A stretch of DNA of 64,000 nucleotides, from positions 26,612,128 through 26,676,127 of the forward strand of contig OZ024861.1 in assembly GCA_964017155.1 (NCBI GenBank), in the 5' to 3' direction. The position numbers were made by a program, and so were the translations under genes. Each line of letters starts with the position of its first letter. Positions within the stretch are counted from its first letter, which is position 1. The DNA is from Oasisia sp. SBJ-2009. Taxonomy: Eukaryota; Annelida; Polychaeta; Sabellida; Siboglinidae. The notes under the pieces are model-generated. The model made no database searches, had not been told where the DNA came from, and worked only from the letters and a program-made list of their open reading frames with translations. Of the stretch, positions 50,802 to 62,359 are shown one piece after another.

Positions 50802-52499
50802 CTGTTGACCACAGAAGGGTAGCGAATCAGACAAGAGGTCATCATGGCATCAGTTTGGAATGCTATGCCAACTATTTTCACTTCTAAAACTTTACTTTGA
50901 TCTTCTAAGGCATCTGTAAAGATGCTTATTTAATTCACGGAAGCATTTTTGCTGTAATTTATTAAATATTTAGTTTTAATTAATTAATTAATTTCTAAGT
51001 GTTATAACTGAATGAACTGCTTTTATGTATTTATTTTGCACTATAATTTTTTATTATAAACGAATGTCATTAAATTATGTATTTATATAGTTACATGTTT
51101 TCTTATTTCGTATTATATTTTATGTTAAGTACTAAATTGCTGTGGATATGGAACTATACAAAATAAATATTATTATTTCACATCACAAATCGTGTTTCTA
51201 GTTCATAGTGTATGAACGGATTAAAGTGGCTTCCTTGATTAAATCAAATTTTTTTGGTGTCCAAATATAAATATGTAATCTAAATAAATTTATTTAATAT
51301 ATGTCAGTGATTTAATGCTCTAAAGTCTTCCGGGTTTTTGAGAGATTAAGGAAGTCAACAACAGGAAATAGGACAATCACGTCGTGATGCAAGAATATTT
51401 GAATTGAATATTCTGCAGCAATTAAATAAGTAAGCAGTTTTTCAATTGATTTTATCAAAGCTACACTTTAAAATCACAGACACAAGCTTGCATGTGGTAA
51501 TGAATACTTTGTAGATTTGCTTTTCTGTAAAAATAACTGAACACGAGATGAAAGCAAGATAGATTACAAACGAGTCCACCTTTGCACCATTGCACTTTTA
51601 CGCCCCAGAATACCATGCTAAGATGTCATCACAAGCTGTCAGCTTGTCAGCACAACAAGCTGTCAGCATCACTCCCTTACCTGCATATCAAACTCTCCCG
51701 CCGGAGTCGGAGTTCGGGAGCGGTTCAACAGGACATCACTAGATGGCGTAGTAGGTCGATGTGAATCACTTTGGCACAGAACATGTCGAGAAACAATGTC
51801 ATATAGCAACAACTGTGTTGATTATGAACACAGGTCGTCTAGCTGTTGAAATACCAGACATTTGTGTCTCATACGTAAAGCAAATGTAACTTCAAGTCTT
51901 CAAGTATTAACTGCTAAAACGTGATGTTTCACTATACTGCAGTTGTAACGTGACAGTGTGCTAAAGTAGTAAGTTAATAAAATAAATATGACAAAGAGAC
52001 AAATACAATTAACTGTATATTTTAAGTGTACATTAAAACGATGAGTAAATTAATAAAATAAATATAATAAATAGATACAAATTATTTGTACATTGAATTT
52101 CACGGTCATGCAATGTAAAGGATACTACACTGTGAGCTAAAATAATACGTTAATAAAATATTAGAATAAATAGATCAATAAAAGTATTAGTACATTAAAT
52201 AAAAAAAACAGGTAGTCCATGAATGATTAACACTAAAACAACCTACTACAATGTCAATGTCTGAATGACTGGGATGGCGCTAACAGTTTTGCATTAAAAA
52301 CAATTACCAAGAAGACACTCAAATACACAGCCACCCCAAATAATGCCCCATGAAACATTAAATGAAAACAATTGGCCCAATGATTTGAGAGCATAGAGAA
52401 AAATAACACCCAACGTGGCATAACTGACGAGGAAACCATCTTTGTGGGACGGAACAAGGGAAAGGATGTATAAAGCACTGAAGGTCAAGTGAAGGTCAC
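50802..52499 (-). other. Intron between exons i and j, unit 3
   Basis: Differs from units 1 and 2 by lacking the TTAA element (empty site about 52357-52360) and by carrying the TAAC-flanked insertion at 51891-52280. No gene is seen. Confidence 0.5.
51891..52280. mobile_element. 390-bp AT-rich insertion with TAAC flanks
   Basis: Units 1 and 2 read AAATGTAACAGTTTTGC. Unit 3 has the TAAC twice, at 51887-51890 and 52281-52284, with 390 bp between. The insert contains repeated GTTAATAAAATAAATA motifs and no open frame. A 4-bp duplication fits a non-autonomous DNA element, but I see no clear terminal inverted repeats. Confidence 0.55.
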
Positions 52500-52610
52500 C
52501 TGTTCAAGGTTATTCAGCTTCCGTTGCAGCTGCTGGATGCTGTCATGTGACACCTGTCTCCGACTCTCCATCACCTCAGCTTGACGACTCATCTTCTGCT
52601 CAAGCTCAAG
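52500..52610 (-). CDS. Coiled-coil protein, exon i, unit 3
   Basis: Thirty-seven codons, phase 0 at both ends; acceptor TTACAG, donor CAG-GTGACC. Begins LELEQKMSRQAEV: a 6-bp in-frame duplication adds Leu-Glu at the N-terminus of the exon, and His is replaced by Gln. The remaining residues agree with units 1 and 2. Confidence 0.75.
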
Positions 52611-52682
52611 CTGTAACAAACACGTTAGTTACAGTGTTACAGATGTAACACCGTTACATACACTCCTGTGTGTGTTAAAGAC

Positions 52683-53180
52683 ATAATCATGTTACAGACA
52701 CACTTGTGTTACAGACACACCTTTGTTACAGACACACTTGTGTTACAGACACACTTGTGTTAAAAGACACACTTGTGTTACATACACACTTGTGTCACAG
52801 ACACACTTGTGTTAAAAGACACACTTGTGTTACAGACATATTTGTGTTAAAAGACACACTTGTGTTACATACACACTTGTGTTAAAAGACACACTTGTGT
52901 TGAAAGACATACTTGTGTTACATACACACTTGTGCTACAGGCACACTTGTGTTAAAAGACACGCATGTCGTACAGATACACTTGTGTTAAAAAACATGCT
53001 TGTGTTACAGACACATGTGTGTTAAAAGACAGGCTTGTGTTACAGACACACTTGTGTTAAAATACACACTTGTGTTACAGACACACTTGTGTTACAGATA
53101 CACTTGTGTTACAGACACACTTGTGTTACAGATACACTTGGGTTACGCATGTAAGTGTTACATATAAACTTGTGTTAGAC
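52683..53180. repeat. 17-bp minisatellite, expanded, unit 3
   Basis: About 28 units of ACAGACACACTTGTGTT, many with TTAAAAGAC in place of TTACAGAC. It is four to five times longer than the counterpart in units 1 and 2. It starts about 70 bp upstream of the exon i acceptor on the minus strand. Confidence 0.93.
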
Positions 53181-53284
53181 ATTATAGACATGTTACAAAC
53201 ATGTTTGTCACACAGACATGTTTGTACACTGATACACGTGAACAATCATTGCCAAGTAATGCAGACAATCTCACAGGTTGTTTT

Positions 53285-53405
53285 GACACCTCTTGTGATA
53301 ATAATAATAATTATGTTTGTTAACATAGCACTTTTTAAGTAATTAAATGCCAACCAAATCAAAGCGCTTCACATTAACATGATGTGTTGACTAATAATCT
53401 AAAAT
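53285..53405 (-). mobile_element. LINE/SINE 3' tail, unit 3 only
   Basis: On the minus strand the sequence reads GTGAAGCGCTTTG, then AAAAAGTGCTATGTTAAC, and ends with (ATT)n, the 3' tail pattern of many invertebrate SINEs and their partner LINEs. Units 1 and 2 lack it at this place and pass directly from the 17-bp array to the AAATAAAT-rich intron. Confidence 0.5.
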
Positions 53406-53748
53406 ATAAATGAATTAAATACATAAGCTAACATCAAATAAATAAACTAAGATAAATAATTAAGTAAGTTAAGATAAAAAAATAAATAATAAATATGTTA
53501 AGATAAGTAAATAAAATAAATTAAATAGGGTGTAAAAATACAGTTTCAAACAGAACAATTTAAAACCAGTCAATGCTATGAAATATAAACCAGTGCCATC
53601 AAGGCATTTAATACAAACGAAATAGATAAGTTTTGAGTTGTTTCAGGAAAGTTGCCAATGTTCCAGTTGACCACTTCACATATGTCTCTACACAAAGGTT
53701 CCACCATTGTGTCAGTGACATCTCTGAGACGTTGACAGAACTAGTCAC

Positions 53749-53838
53749 CTTCAGCTGGTATTGCTGTTCTTCAAAGTAGTTAGTGTTTCCCTTTGCCGTT
53801 GCGTCCTGTGGCACTGGGGTGTTGACGCCACTCCGGAT
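53749..53838 (-). CDS. Coiled-coil protein, exon h, unit 3
   Basis: Thirty codons, acceptor TTTCAG, donor AAG-GTGACT. Reads IRSGVNTPVPQDATAKGN, with Val for Ala at residue 5 relative to the other units. Confidence 0.73.
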
Positions 53839-54383
53839 CTGAAACAGAACACACCAATCATTGATCGGTTCGTGTTGTAAGTTCACAAAGACATTCCATT
53901 AACATGTTTCACTCTCAAGGTTTCACTCTCAGTGATTCACTCCCGAGGTTCTGACTTAGTGGCCATTGTGACAATGGATGACTGGCCGCTTGAGTGGACA
54001 TAGTGACCACAACAACAATCTTATAATTTAACAGAAATATATCTCAGCCAGGTCCAACAGTTGGGATCTGAACAGAAAACGAGATCCCCATGAACCTTGC
54101 CACAGAAAACATATAGTGTTCACTTAATAAAACAAGTAATGTTTAGCAATAGTGGTAGCTTCTAGTATTTCTTGCATCAAGCCTTTATTAATATTATTAT
54201 TTTAACAAGGAGAATAAACCACGTTTTCAATAAAATATAAAATATAAATTTCGATGACATTTTTCTTCATCGCTGGGAAATGATCGTTTAAAAGTGCGAC
54301 AAATCTTAAGAAAAAGACAGAAACACAAGCGTGACGAAGCGTGACGAAGCGTGACGACACGTGCACACATGCGAGAGAGTTAC

Positions 54384-54512
54384 CACAACGAGGGTGTGTT
54401 TGAGCACGCTCAGATGCTCCTGCAGGTTGTCCTTCTGGTCGTGGAGCTGCTCCAGCTCCGTGGCCGTCTCGATGCGGGATCGCTCCAGCTCCAGCATCCC
54501 CTCCATCACCTC
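54384..54512 (-). CDS. Coiled-coil protein, exon g, unit 3
   Basis: Forty-three codons, acceptor GTGCCCAG, donor GTG-GTAACT. Differs from units 1 and 2 by Thr to Met (EVMEG), Lys-Met to Glu-Thr (SRIETATEL) and Gln to His (LKHTLVV). Still a continuous coiled coil. This is the most diverged exon between units. Confidence 0.8.
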
Positions 54513-54540
54513 CTGGGCACACGGGCGATAGGGTGACTCA

Positions 54541-54708
54541 CAGATAGGGTGAGAGTGAGATAGGGTGTGGGTGAGAGAGGGTGAGTGAGATAGGGTGAGA
54601 GTGAGATAGGGTGTGGGTGAGATAGGGTGAGTGAGATAGGGTGAGAGTGAGATAGGGTGAGTGAAATAGGATGAGAGTGAGATAGGGTGTGAGTGAGATA
54701 GGGTGTCC
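54541..54708. repeat. 16-bp minisatellite, short version, unit 3
   Basis: About ten units of the GAGATAGGGTGAGAGT type, with several shortened GTGAGTGAGATAGG units. Much smaller than the 43 to 47 units in the other duplicons. Confidence 0.95.
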
Positions 54709-54844
54709 AGGCAATAGGGTGTCTGGGGGAATAGGGTGACAAGCTAATAGGATGTCTTGACAATAGAGTGACAGGCTGATGGGGTGCCTGGCAAAAGGGT
54801 GACATGGTGATAGGGTGTCTGGGCTATTTCCCAATGTAAAATCC

Positions 54845-55006
54845 CCCATTTCTTCAAAAAGTCAACTATCATTCCTGTTCCCAAAAATTCTACAGTCTCT
54901 TGTTGAAATGCTTGGTTCTCCAGTTTTTAATTCAATTATCGACCCATTGCTTGACCGATTTCGGTTTGCATATCGTGAAAATAGATCTGTTAATGATGCT
55001 GTCTGA
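54845..55006 (+). pseudogene. Reverse-transcriptase fragment (LINE fossil), unit 3
   Basis: The best preserved copy. The plus strand reads FFKKSTIIPVPKNSTVSC (about 54850-54903), a typical start of a LINE reverse-transcriptase core. After a deletion it reads DPLLDRFRFAYRENRSVNDA up to 55003. The frame between the two is broken. The 30-bp minisatellite begins immediately after the VNDAV codons. It is antisense to the host gene and within its intron. Confidence 0.75.
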
Positions 55007-55492
55007 CAACAGCAGTGATGACAACAAAGTAAGAGATAACAGCAGTGATGACAACAACGTAAGAGACAACAGCAGTGATGACAACAACTTGAGAGACAAC
55101 AGCAGTGATGACAACAACTTGAGAGACAACAGCAGTGATGACAACAACTTGAGAGACAACAACAGTGATGACAACAACTTGAGAGACAACAACAGTGATG
55201 ACAACAACGTAAGAGACAACAGCAGTGATGACAACAACTTGAGAGACAACAGCAGTGATGACAACAACTTGAGAGACAACAGCAGTGATGACAACAACTT
55301 GAGAGACAACAGCAGTGATGACAACAACTTGAGACAACAGCAGTGATGACAACAACTTGAGAGACAACAGCAGTGATGACAACAACGTCAGAGACAACAG
55401 CAGTGATGACAACAACTTGAGAGACAACAGCAGTGATGACAACAACTTGAGAGACAACAGCAGTGATGACAACAACGTAAGAGACAACAGCA
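55007..55492. repeat. 30-bp minisatellite, unit 3
   Basis: About 16 units, mostly the GTGATGACAACAACTTGAGA variant that is absent from units 1 and 2, so it was homogenised separately. At its right end it joins GT repeats directly, with no exon f between. Confidence 0.97.
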
Positions 55493-55494
55493 CC

Positions 55495-55513
55495 GATGTG
55501 TGTGTGTGTGTGT

Positions 55514-55555
<42 letters not shown>

Positions 55556-55683
55556 GTGTGTGTGTGTGTGTGTGGTGTGTGTGGTGTGTGTGGTGTGGGT
55601 GGTGTGTGTGGTGTGTGTGCGTGCGTGCGTGTATGTATGTGTGTGTGTGTCTGTCTTGTGTGGTGTGTGTATGTGTGTGTGTC

Positions 55684-55732
<49 letters not shown>

Positions 55733-55780
55733 AGTGCGTGTGTTGTGTGTGTGTGTGTGTGTATGAGTGTGTGTGTGTGG
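55495..55780. repeat. (GT)n-based microsatellite, unit 3
   Basis: GT tract with GGTGTGTGT and GCGT variants, lying where units 1 and 2 have exon f plus its GT tract. Confidence 0.96.
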
Positions 55781-58700
55781 CACCACTCTACCCACCGGCA
55801 CCACTCTACCCATTGGCACCACTCTTCCCACTGGCACCGCTCTACCCACTGGCACCGCTCTATCCACTGGCACCGCTCTATGCACCGGCACCGCTCTACC
55901 CACCGGCACCGCTCTACCCACCGGCACCGCTCTACCAACCGGCACCGCTCTACCCACCGGCACCACTCTACCCACCGGCACTGCTCCACCCAGCGGCACC
56001 GCTCTACCCACCAGCACCACTCTACCCACCGGCACCACTCTACCCACCGGCACCGCTCTACCCACCGGCACCACTCTATCCACCGGCACCACTCTACCCA
56101 CCGGCACTGCTCCACCCAGTGGCACCGCTCTACCCACCGGCACCACTCTACCCACTGGCACCACTCTACCCACGGGCACCTATCTACCCACCGGCACCGC
56201 TCTACCCACCTGCATCGCTCTACCCACCGGCACCGTTCTACCCACTGGCACCGCTCTACCTACTGGCACCGCTCTACCCACTGGCACCGCTCTGCCCACT
56301 GGCACCGCACTACCCACTGGCACCGCTCTACCCACTGGCACCGCTCTACCCATCGGCACCGCTCTACCCACCGGCACCGCTCTACCCACCGGCACCGCTC
56401 TACCCATTGGCACCACTCTACCCACTGGCACCACTCTACCCGCTGGCACTGCTCTACCCACTGGCACCGCTCTGCCCACCAGCACCGCACTACCCACTGG
56501 CACCGCACTACCCATTGGCACCGTTCTACCCACTGGCACCGCTCTACCTACTGGCACCGCTCTACCCACTGGCACCGCTCTGCCCACTGGCACCGCTCTG
56601 CCCACTGGCACCGCTCTACCCAACGGCACCGTACTACCCACTGGCACCGCTCTGCCCACGTGCACCGCAGTACCCACTGGCACCGCACTGCCCACAGGCA
56701 CCGCACTACCCACTGGCACCGCACTACCCACCGGCACCGCTCTACCCACCGACACCACTCTCTACCCACCGGCACTGCTCCACCCAGCGGCACCGCTCTA
56801 CCCACCGGCACCACTCTACCCACCGGCACCACTCTACCCACCGGCACCGCTCTACCCACCGGCACCGCTCTACCCACCGGCACCACTCTACCCACCGGCA
56901 CCACTCTACCCACCGGCACTGCTCCACCCAGTGGCACCGCTCTACCCACCGGCACCACTCTACCCACTGGCACCACTCTACCCACGGGCACCGCTCTGCC
57001 CACCGGCACTGCATTGCCCACCGGCACCGCACTACCCACTGGCACCGCACTACCCACTGGCACCGCTCTGCCCACCAGCACCGCACTACCCACTGGCACC
57101 GCACTACCCACTGGCACCGCTCTACCCACTGGCACCACTCTACCCATCGGCACCGCTCTACCCACCGGCACCGCTCTACCCACTGGCACCGCTCTACCCA
57201 CGGGCTCCGCTCTGCTCATTGGCACCACTCTACCCACTGGCACCACTCTACCCACTGGCACTGCTCTACCCACTGGCAGCGCTCTGCCCACCGGCACCGC
57301 ACTACCCACTGGCACCGCACTACCCACTGGCACCGTTCTACCCACTGGCACCGCTCTACCCACTGGCACCGCTCTACCCACTGGCACCGCTCCGCCCACT
57401 GGCACCGCTCTGCCCACTGGCACCGCTCTACCCACTGGCACCGCTCTACCCATCGGCACCGCTCTACCCACCGGCACCGCTCTACCCACTGGCACCACTC
57501 TACCCACGGGCACCGCTCTGCCCATTGGCACCACTCTACCCACTGGCACCACTCTACCCACTGGCACTGCTCTACCCACGGGCACCGCTCTGCTCATTGG
57601 CACCACTCTACCCACTGGCACCACTCTACCCACTGGCACTGCTCTACCCACTGGCAGCGCTCTGCCCACCGGCACCGCACTACCCACTGGCACCGCACTA
57701 CCCACTGGCACCGTTCTACCCACTGGCACCGCTCTACCCACTGGCACCGCTCTGCCCACTGGCACCGCTCTGCCCACTGGCACCGCTCTACCCACTGGCA
57801 CCGCTCTACCCATCGGCACCGCTCTACCCACCGGCACCGCTCTACCCACTGGCACCACTCTACCCACGGGCACCGCTCTGCCCATTGGCACCACTCTACC
57901 CACTGGCACCACTCTACCCACTGGCACTGCTCTACCCACTGGCAGCGCTCTACCCACCGGCACCGCACTACCCACTGGCACCGCACTACCCACTGGCACC
58001 GTTCTACCCACTGGCACCGCTCTACCTACTGGCACCGCTCTACCCACTGGCACCGCTCTGTCCACTGGCACCGCTCTGCCCACTGGCACCGCTCTACCCA
58101 TCGGCACCGCTCTACCCACCGGCACCGCTCTACCCACTGGCACCACTCTACCCACGGGCACCGCTCTGCCCATTGGCACCGCTCTGCCCACCGGCACCGC
58201 ACTACCCACTGGCACCGCACTACCCACTGGCACCATTCTACCCACTGGCACCGCTCTACCTACTGGCACCGCTCTACCCACTGGCACCGCTCTGCCCACT
58301 GGCACCGCTCTGCCCACTGGCACCGCTCTACCCACCGGCACCGTACTACCCACTGGCACCGCTCTGCCCACCTGCACCGCAGTACCCACTGGCACCGCAC
58401 TGCCCACCGGCACCGCACTACCCCCTGGCACCGCTCTGCCCACCGGCACTGCACTGCCCACCGGCACCGCACCACCCACTGGCACCGCACTACCCACTGG
58501 CACCGCTCTGCCCACAAGCACCGCACTACCCACTGGCACCGCACTACCCACCGGCACCGCTCTACCCACCGACACCACTCTCTACCCACCGGCACTGCTC
58601 CACCCAGCGGCACCGCTCTACCCACCAGCACCACTCTACCCACCGGCACCACTCTACCCACCGGCACCACTCTACCCACCGGCACCGCTCTACCCACCGG

Positions 58701-60069
58701 CACCACTCTACCCACCGGCACCACTCTACCCACCGGCACTGCTCCACCCAGTGGCACCGCTCTACCCACCGGCACCACTCTACCCACTGGCACCACTCTA
58801 CCCACGGGCACCGCTCTGCCCACCGGCACTGCACTGCCCACCGGCACCGCACTACCCACTGGCACCGCACTACCCACTGGCACCGCTCTGCCCACCAGCA
58901 CCACACTACCCACTGCACCGCACTACCCACTGGCACCGCTCTACCCACTGGCACCGCTCTACCCATCGGCACCGCTCTACCCACCGGCACCGCTCTACCC
59001 ACTGGCACCACTCTACCCACGGGCACCGCTCTGCCCATTGGCACCACTCTACCCACTGGCACCACTCTACCCACTGGCACTGCTCTACCCACTGGCACCA
59101 CTCTGCCCACCGGCACCGCACTACCCACTGGCACCGCACTACCCACTGGCACCGTTCTACCCACTGGCACCGCTCTACCTACTGGCACCGCTCTACCCAC
59201 TGGCACCGCTCTGCCCACTGGCACCGCTCTACCCACTGGCACCACTCTACCCACGGGCACCGCTCTGCCCATTGGCACCACTCTACCCACTTGCACCACT
59301 CTACCCACTGGCACTGCTCTACCCACTGGCACCGCTCTGCCCACCGGCACCGCACTACCCACTGGCACCGCACTACCCACTGGCACCGTTCTACCCACTG
59401 GCACCGCTCTACCTACTGGCACCGCTCTACCCACTGGCACCGCTCTGTCCACTGGCACCGCTCTGCCCACTGGCACCGCTCTACCCATCGGCACCGCTCT
59501 ACCCACCGGCACCGCTCTACCCACTGGCACCACTCTACCCACGGGCACCGCTCTGCCCATTGGCACCGCTCTGCCCACCGGCACCGCACTACCCACTGGC
59601 ACCGCACTACCCACTGGCACCATTCTACCCACTGGCACCGCTCTACCTACTGGCACCGCTCTACCCACTGGCACCGCTCTGCCCACTGGCACCGCTCTGC
59701 CCACTGGCACCGCTCTACCCACCGGCACCGTACTACCCACTGGCACCGCTCTGCCCACCTGCACCGCAGTACCCACTGGCACCGCACTGCCCACCGGCAC
59801 CGCACTACCCCCTGGCACCGCTCTGCCCACCGGCACTGCACTGCCCACCGGCACCGCACCACCCACTGGCACCGCACTACCCACTGGCACCGCTCTGCCC
59901 ACAAGCACCGCACTACCCACTGGCACCGCACTACCCACCGGCACCGCTCTACCCACCGACACCACTCTCTACCCACCGGCACTGCTCCACCCAGCGGCAC
60001 CGCTCTACCCACCAGCACCACTCTACCCACCGGCACCACTCTACCCACCGGCACCGCTCTACCCGCTGG
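55781..60069. repeat. 4.3-kb 18-bp satellite, about 238 copies
   Basis: Units of CACCGCTCTACCCACTGG with variants at a few positions (GCTCTG, CCACTG/CCACCG, GCACTACC). The array begins 28 bp downstream of the exon e donor on the minus strand, exactly where units 1 and 2 have one copy. Variant order shows higher-order repeats of 16 to 21 monomers and a tandem block duplication with a 1387-bp offset (58020-58620 against 59407-60007). A length-shift marker, ACCACTCTCTACCC, recurs near 56755, 58575 and 59962. Since 18 is a multiple of three and the unit lacks stops in nearly every frame, open frames exceed 1400 codons. They are not genes. Confidence 0.97.
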
Positions 60070-60097
60070 CTTGGTGTAGGAATAAGACGTAACATAC

Positions 60098-60238
60098 CCG
60101 CCGCACTATTTCCAAGTGTTCTGCTCTCAGATAGTTGAGTTCGTCTCCGAGCCGATTGGCTCGGCTGTAGTGCGCGTGGGCGATGCTTTCAAGGTCTGCA
60201 ATCTCAGCAGCCGACTTCTCTCTAATCTGACGAACCTC
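60098..60238 (-). CDS. Coiled-coil protein, exon e, unit 3
   Basis: Forty-seven codons, acceptor CTCACCAG, donor CGG-GTATGT. Differs from unit 1 by Gly to Ser (DLESIAHAHY) and Lys to Glu (LRAEHLEIV). The intron downstream on the minus strand is now dominated by the 4.3-kb satellite and must be spliced to exon g, because exon f is missing. Both are phase 0, so the frame is kept. Confidence 0.8.
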
Positions 60239-60609
60239 CTGGTGAGTAAACAATGAATTACAAAGGTGGACCATTCAGCAGTGATTATTATAAAGTAATC
60301 TAATAATTGCCTAGCGCGTAAAAGACCCGCAGTTAAATTGGTTCACGGTGTCACAAGGTAGCACTGTAAAAGGAATTATTTTTCATTCCATTCTTTATCA
60401 AAAGAAACATAACTTAAAACATTGTATATTCTCACCTGTAAATCTTGCGCGTTTGTTTATATTTAAATACTAAAGGTGAATTTGTATGAGCCGTCTCAGA
60501 TATCATTTTGTAAGTTGCTCATTAGTTTTCTACAGTTGACCAGCTACACGACAAATTCAGACAGCTTCTAATAATCATTTATTATATGAAAAAGCTGGGT
60601 ATAAATTTG

Positions 60610-61408
60610 TCTCTATACTACACTATCTACAAACGTGTTTATAAGACATGTCTCAGTGTCAGTCTCACCTGGTCTCTATACTACACTATCTACAAACGTG
60701 TTTAGAAGACATGTCTCAGTCTCACCTGGTCTCTATACTACACTATCTACAAACGTGTTTAGAAGACATGTCTCAGTCTCAGTCTCACCTGGTCTCTATA
60801 CTACACTATCTACAAACGTGTTTAGAAGACATGTCTCAGTCTCAGTCTCACCTGGTCTCTATACTACACTATCTACAAACGTGTTTAGAAGACATGTCTC
60901 AGTCTCAGTCTCACCTGGTCTCTATACTACACTATCTACAAACGTGTTTAGAAGACATGTCTCAGTCTCAGTCTCACCTGGTCTCTATACTACACTATCT
61001 ACAAACGTGTTTAGAAGACATGTCTCAGTCTCACCTGGTCTCTATACTACACTATCTACAAACGTGTTTAGAAGACATGTCTCAGTCTCAGTCTCACCTG
61101 GTCTCTATACTACACTATCTACAAACGTGTTTAGAAGACATGTCTCAGTCTCAGTCTCACCTGGTCTCTATACTACACTATCTACAAACGTGTTTAGAAG
61201 ACATGTCTCAGTCTCAGTCTCACCTGGTCTCTATACTACACTATCTACAAACGTGTTTAGAAGACATGTCTCAGTCTCAGTCGCACCTGGTCTCTATACT
61301 ACACTATCTACAAATGTGTTTAGAAGACATGTCTCAGTCTCACCTGGTCTCTATACTACACTATCTACAAACGTGTTTAGAAGACATGGCTCTGTCTCAG
61401 TGTCAGTC
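60610..61408. repeat. About 60-bp minisatellite of copied 5' splice sites, unit 3
   Basis: Twelve units, more uniform than in units 1 and 2. All but one carry AGAGACCAG-GTGAGACTGA on the minus strand; one has GTGCGAC in place of GTGAGAC (near 61281). The array abuts the true exon d donor at 61412/61413. Confidence 0.94.
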
Positions 61409-61412
61409 TCAC

Positions 61413-61496
61413 CTGGTCTCTGTCCTCCAGGTTGTGTCTGAGACTTGTCACTTCATCCTCCAGTTGCTGTATCCTCAGAGCCCTGTCAGACGACTC
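61413..61496 (-). CDS. Coiled-coil protein, exon d, unit 3
   Basis: Twenty-eight codons, acceptor GTGTCCAG, donor CAG-GTGAGA. Begins ESSDRALRIQQLEDEVTSL. Only in this unit does a normal upstream exon (c) follow in the gene's 5' direction. Confidence 0.79.
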
Positions 61497-61565
61497 CTGG
61501 ACACACAACATTACGTGTTACACAGACAGCAGGGGCAGACTGGCAGGACCAGTGTGACACCGACA

Positions 61566-61936
61566 CCCTGAGTATCATGACGTCATGATGCCATGAGTAT
61601 CATGGTGTCATGTGACACTGATGTCATGAGTATCATGGCGTCATGTGACACTGATGTCATGAGTACCATGGCATCATGATGCCATGAGTATCAATGCGTC
61701 ATGTGACACTGATGCCATGAGTATCATGTCGTCATGTGACACTGATTACATGAGTATCATGGTGTCATGTGACACTGATGACATGAGTATCATGGCATCA
61801 TGTGACACTGACGCCATGAGTATCATGGCGTCAGGTAACACTAATGTCATGAATATCATGGTGTCATGTGACACTGACACCATGAGTATCATGGCGTTAT
61901 GTGACACCAACATCATGAGTATCATGGCATCACGCA
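61566..61936. repeat. Minisatellite with GACGTCATG variants, unit 3
   Basis: About ten units of roughly 36 bp (ATGAGTATCATGGCGTCATG followed by TGACACTGATGCC). Only one exact ATGACGTCAT remains (near 61577). Related to the 25-bp arrays of units 1 and 2 but with an added TGACACTG segment. Confidence 0.88.
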
Positions 61937-62359
61937 CAGTGTTTCTTAACCCATGGTAAATTCTGTGTTAGCAAATGTAGTTTTCTTAATAAATTAAAAT
62001 TACTTTGGCACATACTGTGTGAAGCTGATTGATCAAAATGTTGTGTTTCACATCCTTGTTTCAAAAGTAAGTTAATTTCTTACTAAACAACCAAATGTTG
62101 GATCCTTGAACAATTTGTTCCACAAATAAAATGTAATTTAAGATATTCCTGTCAAACAAAATATACACCCAAAATTGTCCTCAGTGTTGCTTTTTATTTT
62201 AGTAAAATTGTATTCTTGAGTTGTATAGTTGCCCATAATAAGTGTATATCACATTGTAGCTAAGTCTAGGACATATTCGCATTAGTACGCTTTCCTAATG
62301 CATTAGAAACAGCTTCCATGTTACATTGTGAAATAAAGTTACTCTGACTCTTACTGTCA
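61937..62359 (-). other. Intron between exons c and d, AT-rich part
   Basis: Unique to unit 3; units 1 and 2 have shorter, different sequence here. I see no feature in it. Confidence 0.5.

Noticed and set aside
56548..59965. Minus-strand VGRAVP-repeat frames up to 676 codons
   Set aside because: Same 18-bp array on the other strand. The gene's own frame from exon e reaches a stop shortly after the donor, so there is no connection to the coding sequence.
55357..60138. Plus-strand open frames of 1441 to 1593 codons with PTGTAL, THWHRS or YPLAPL repeats
   Set aside because: They arise because the 18-bp unit is a multiple of three and lacks stops; all plus frames and most minus frames are open. 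The sister duplicons have only one copy of the unit, in an intron.
60648..61571. 307-codon plus-strand frame with LVSILHYLQTCLED repeats
   Set aside because: Translation of the splice-site minisatellite, antisense to the gene; no start, splice or conservation support.
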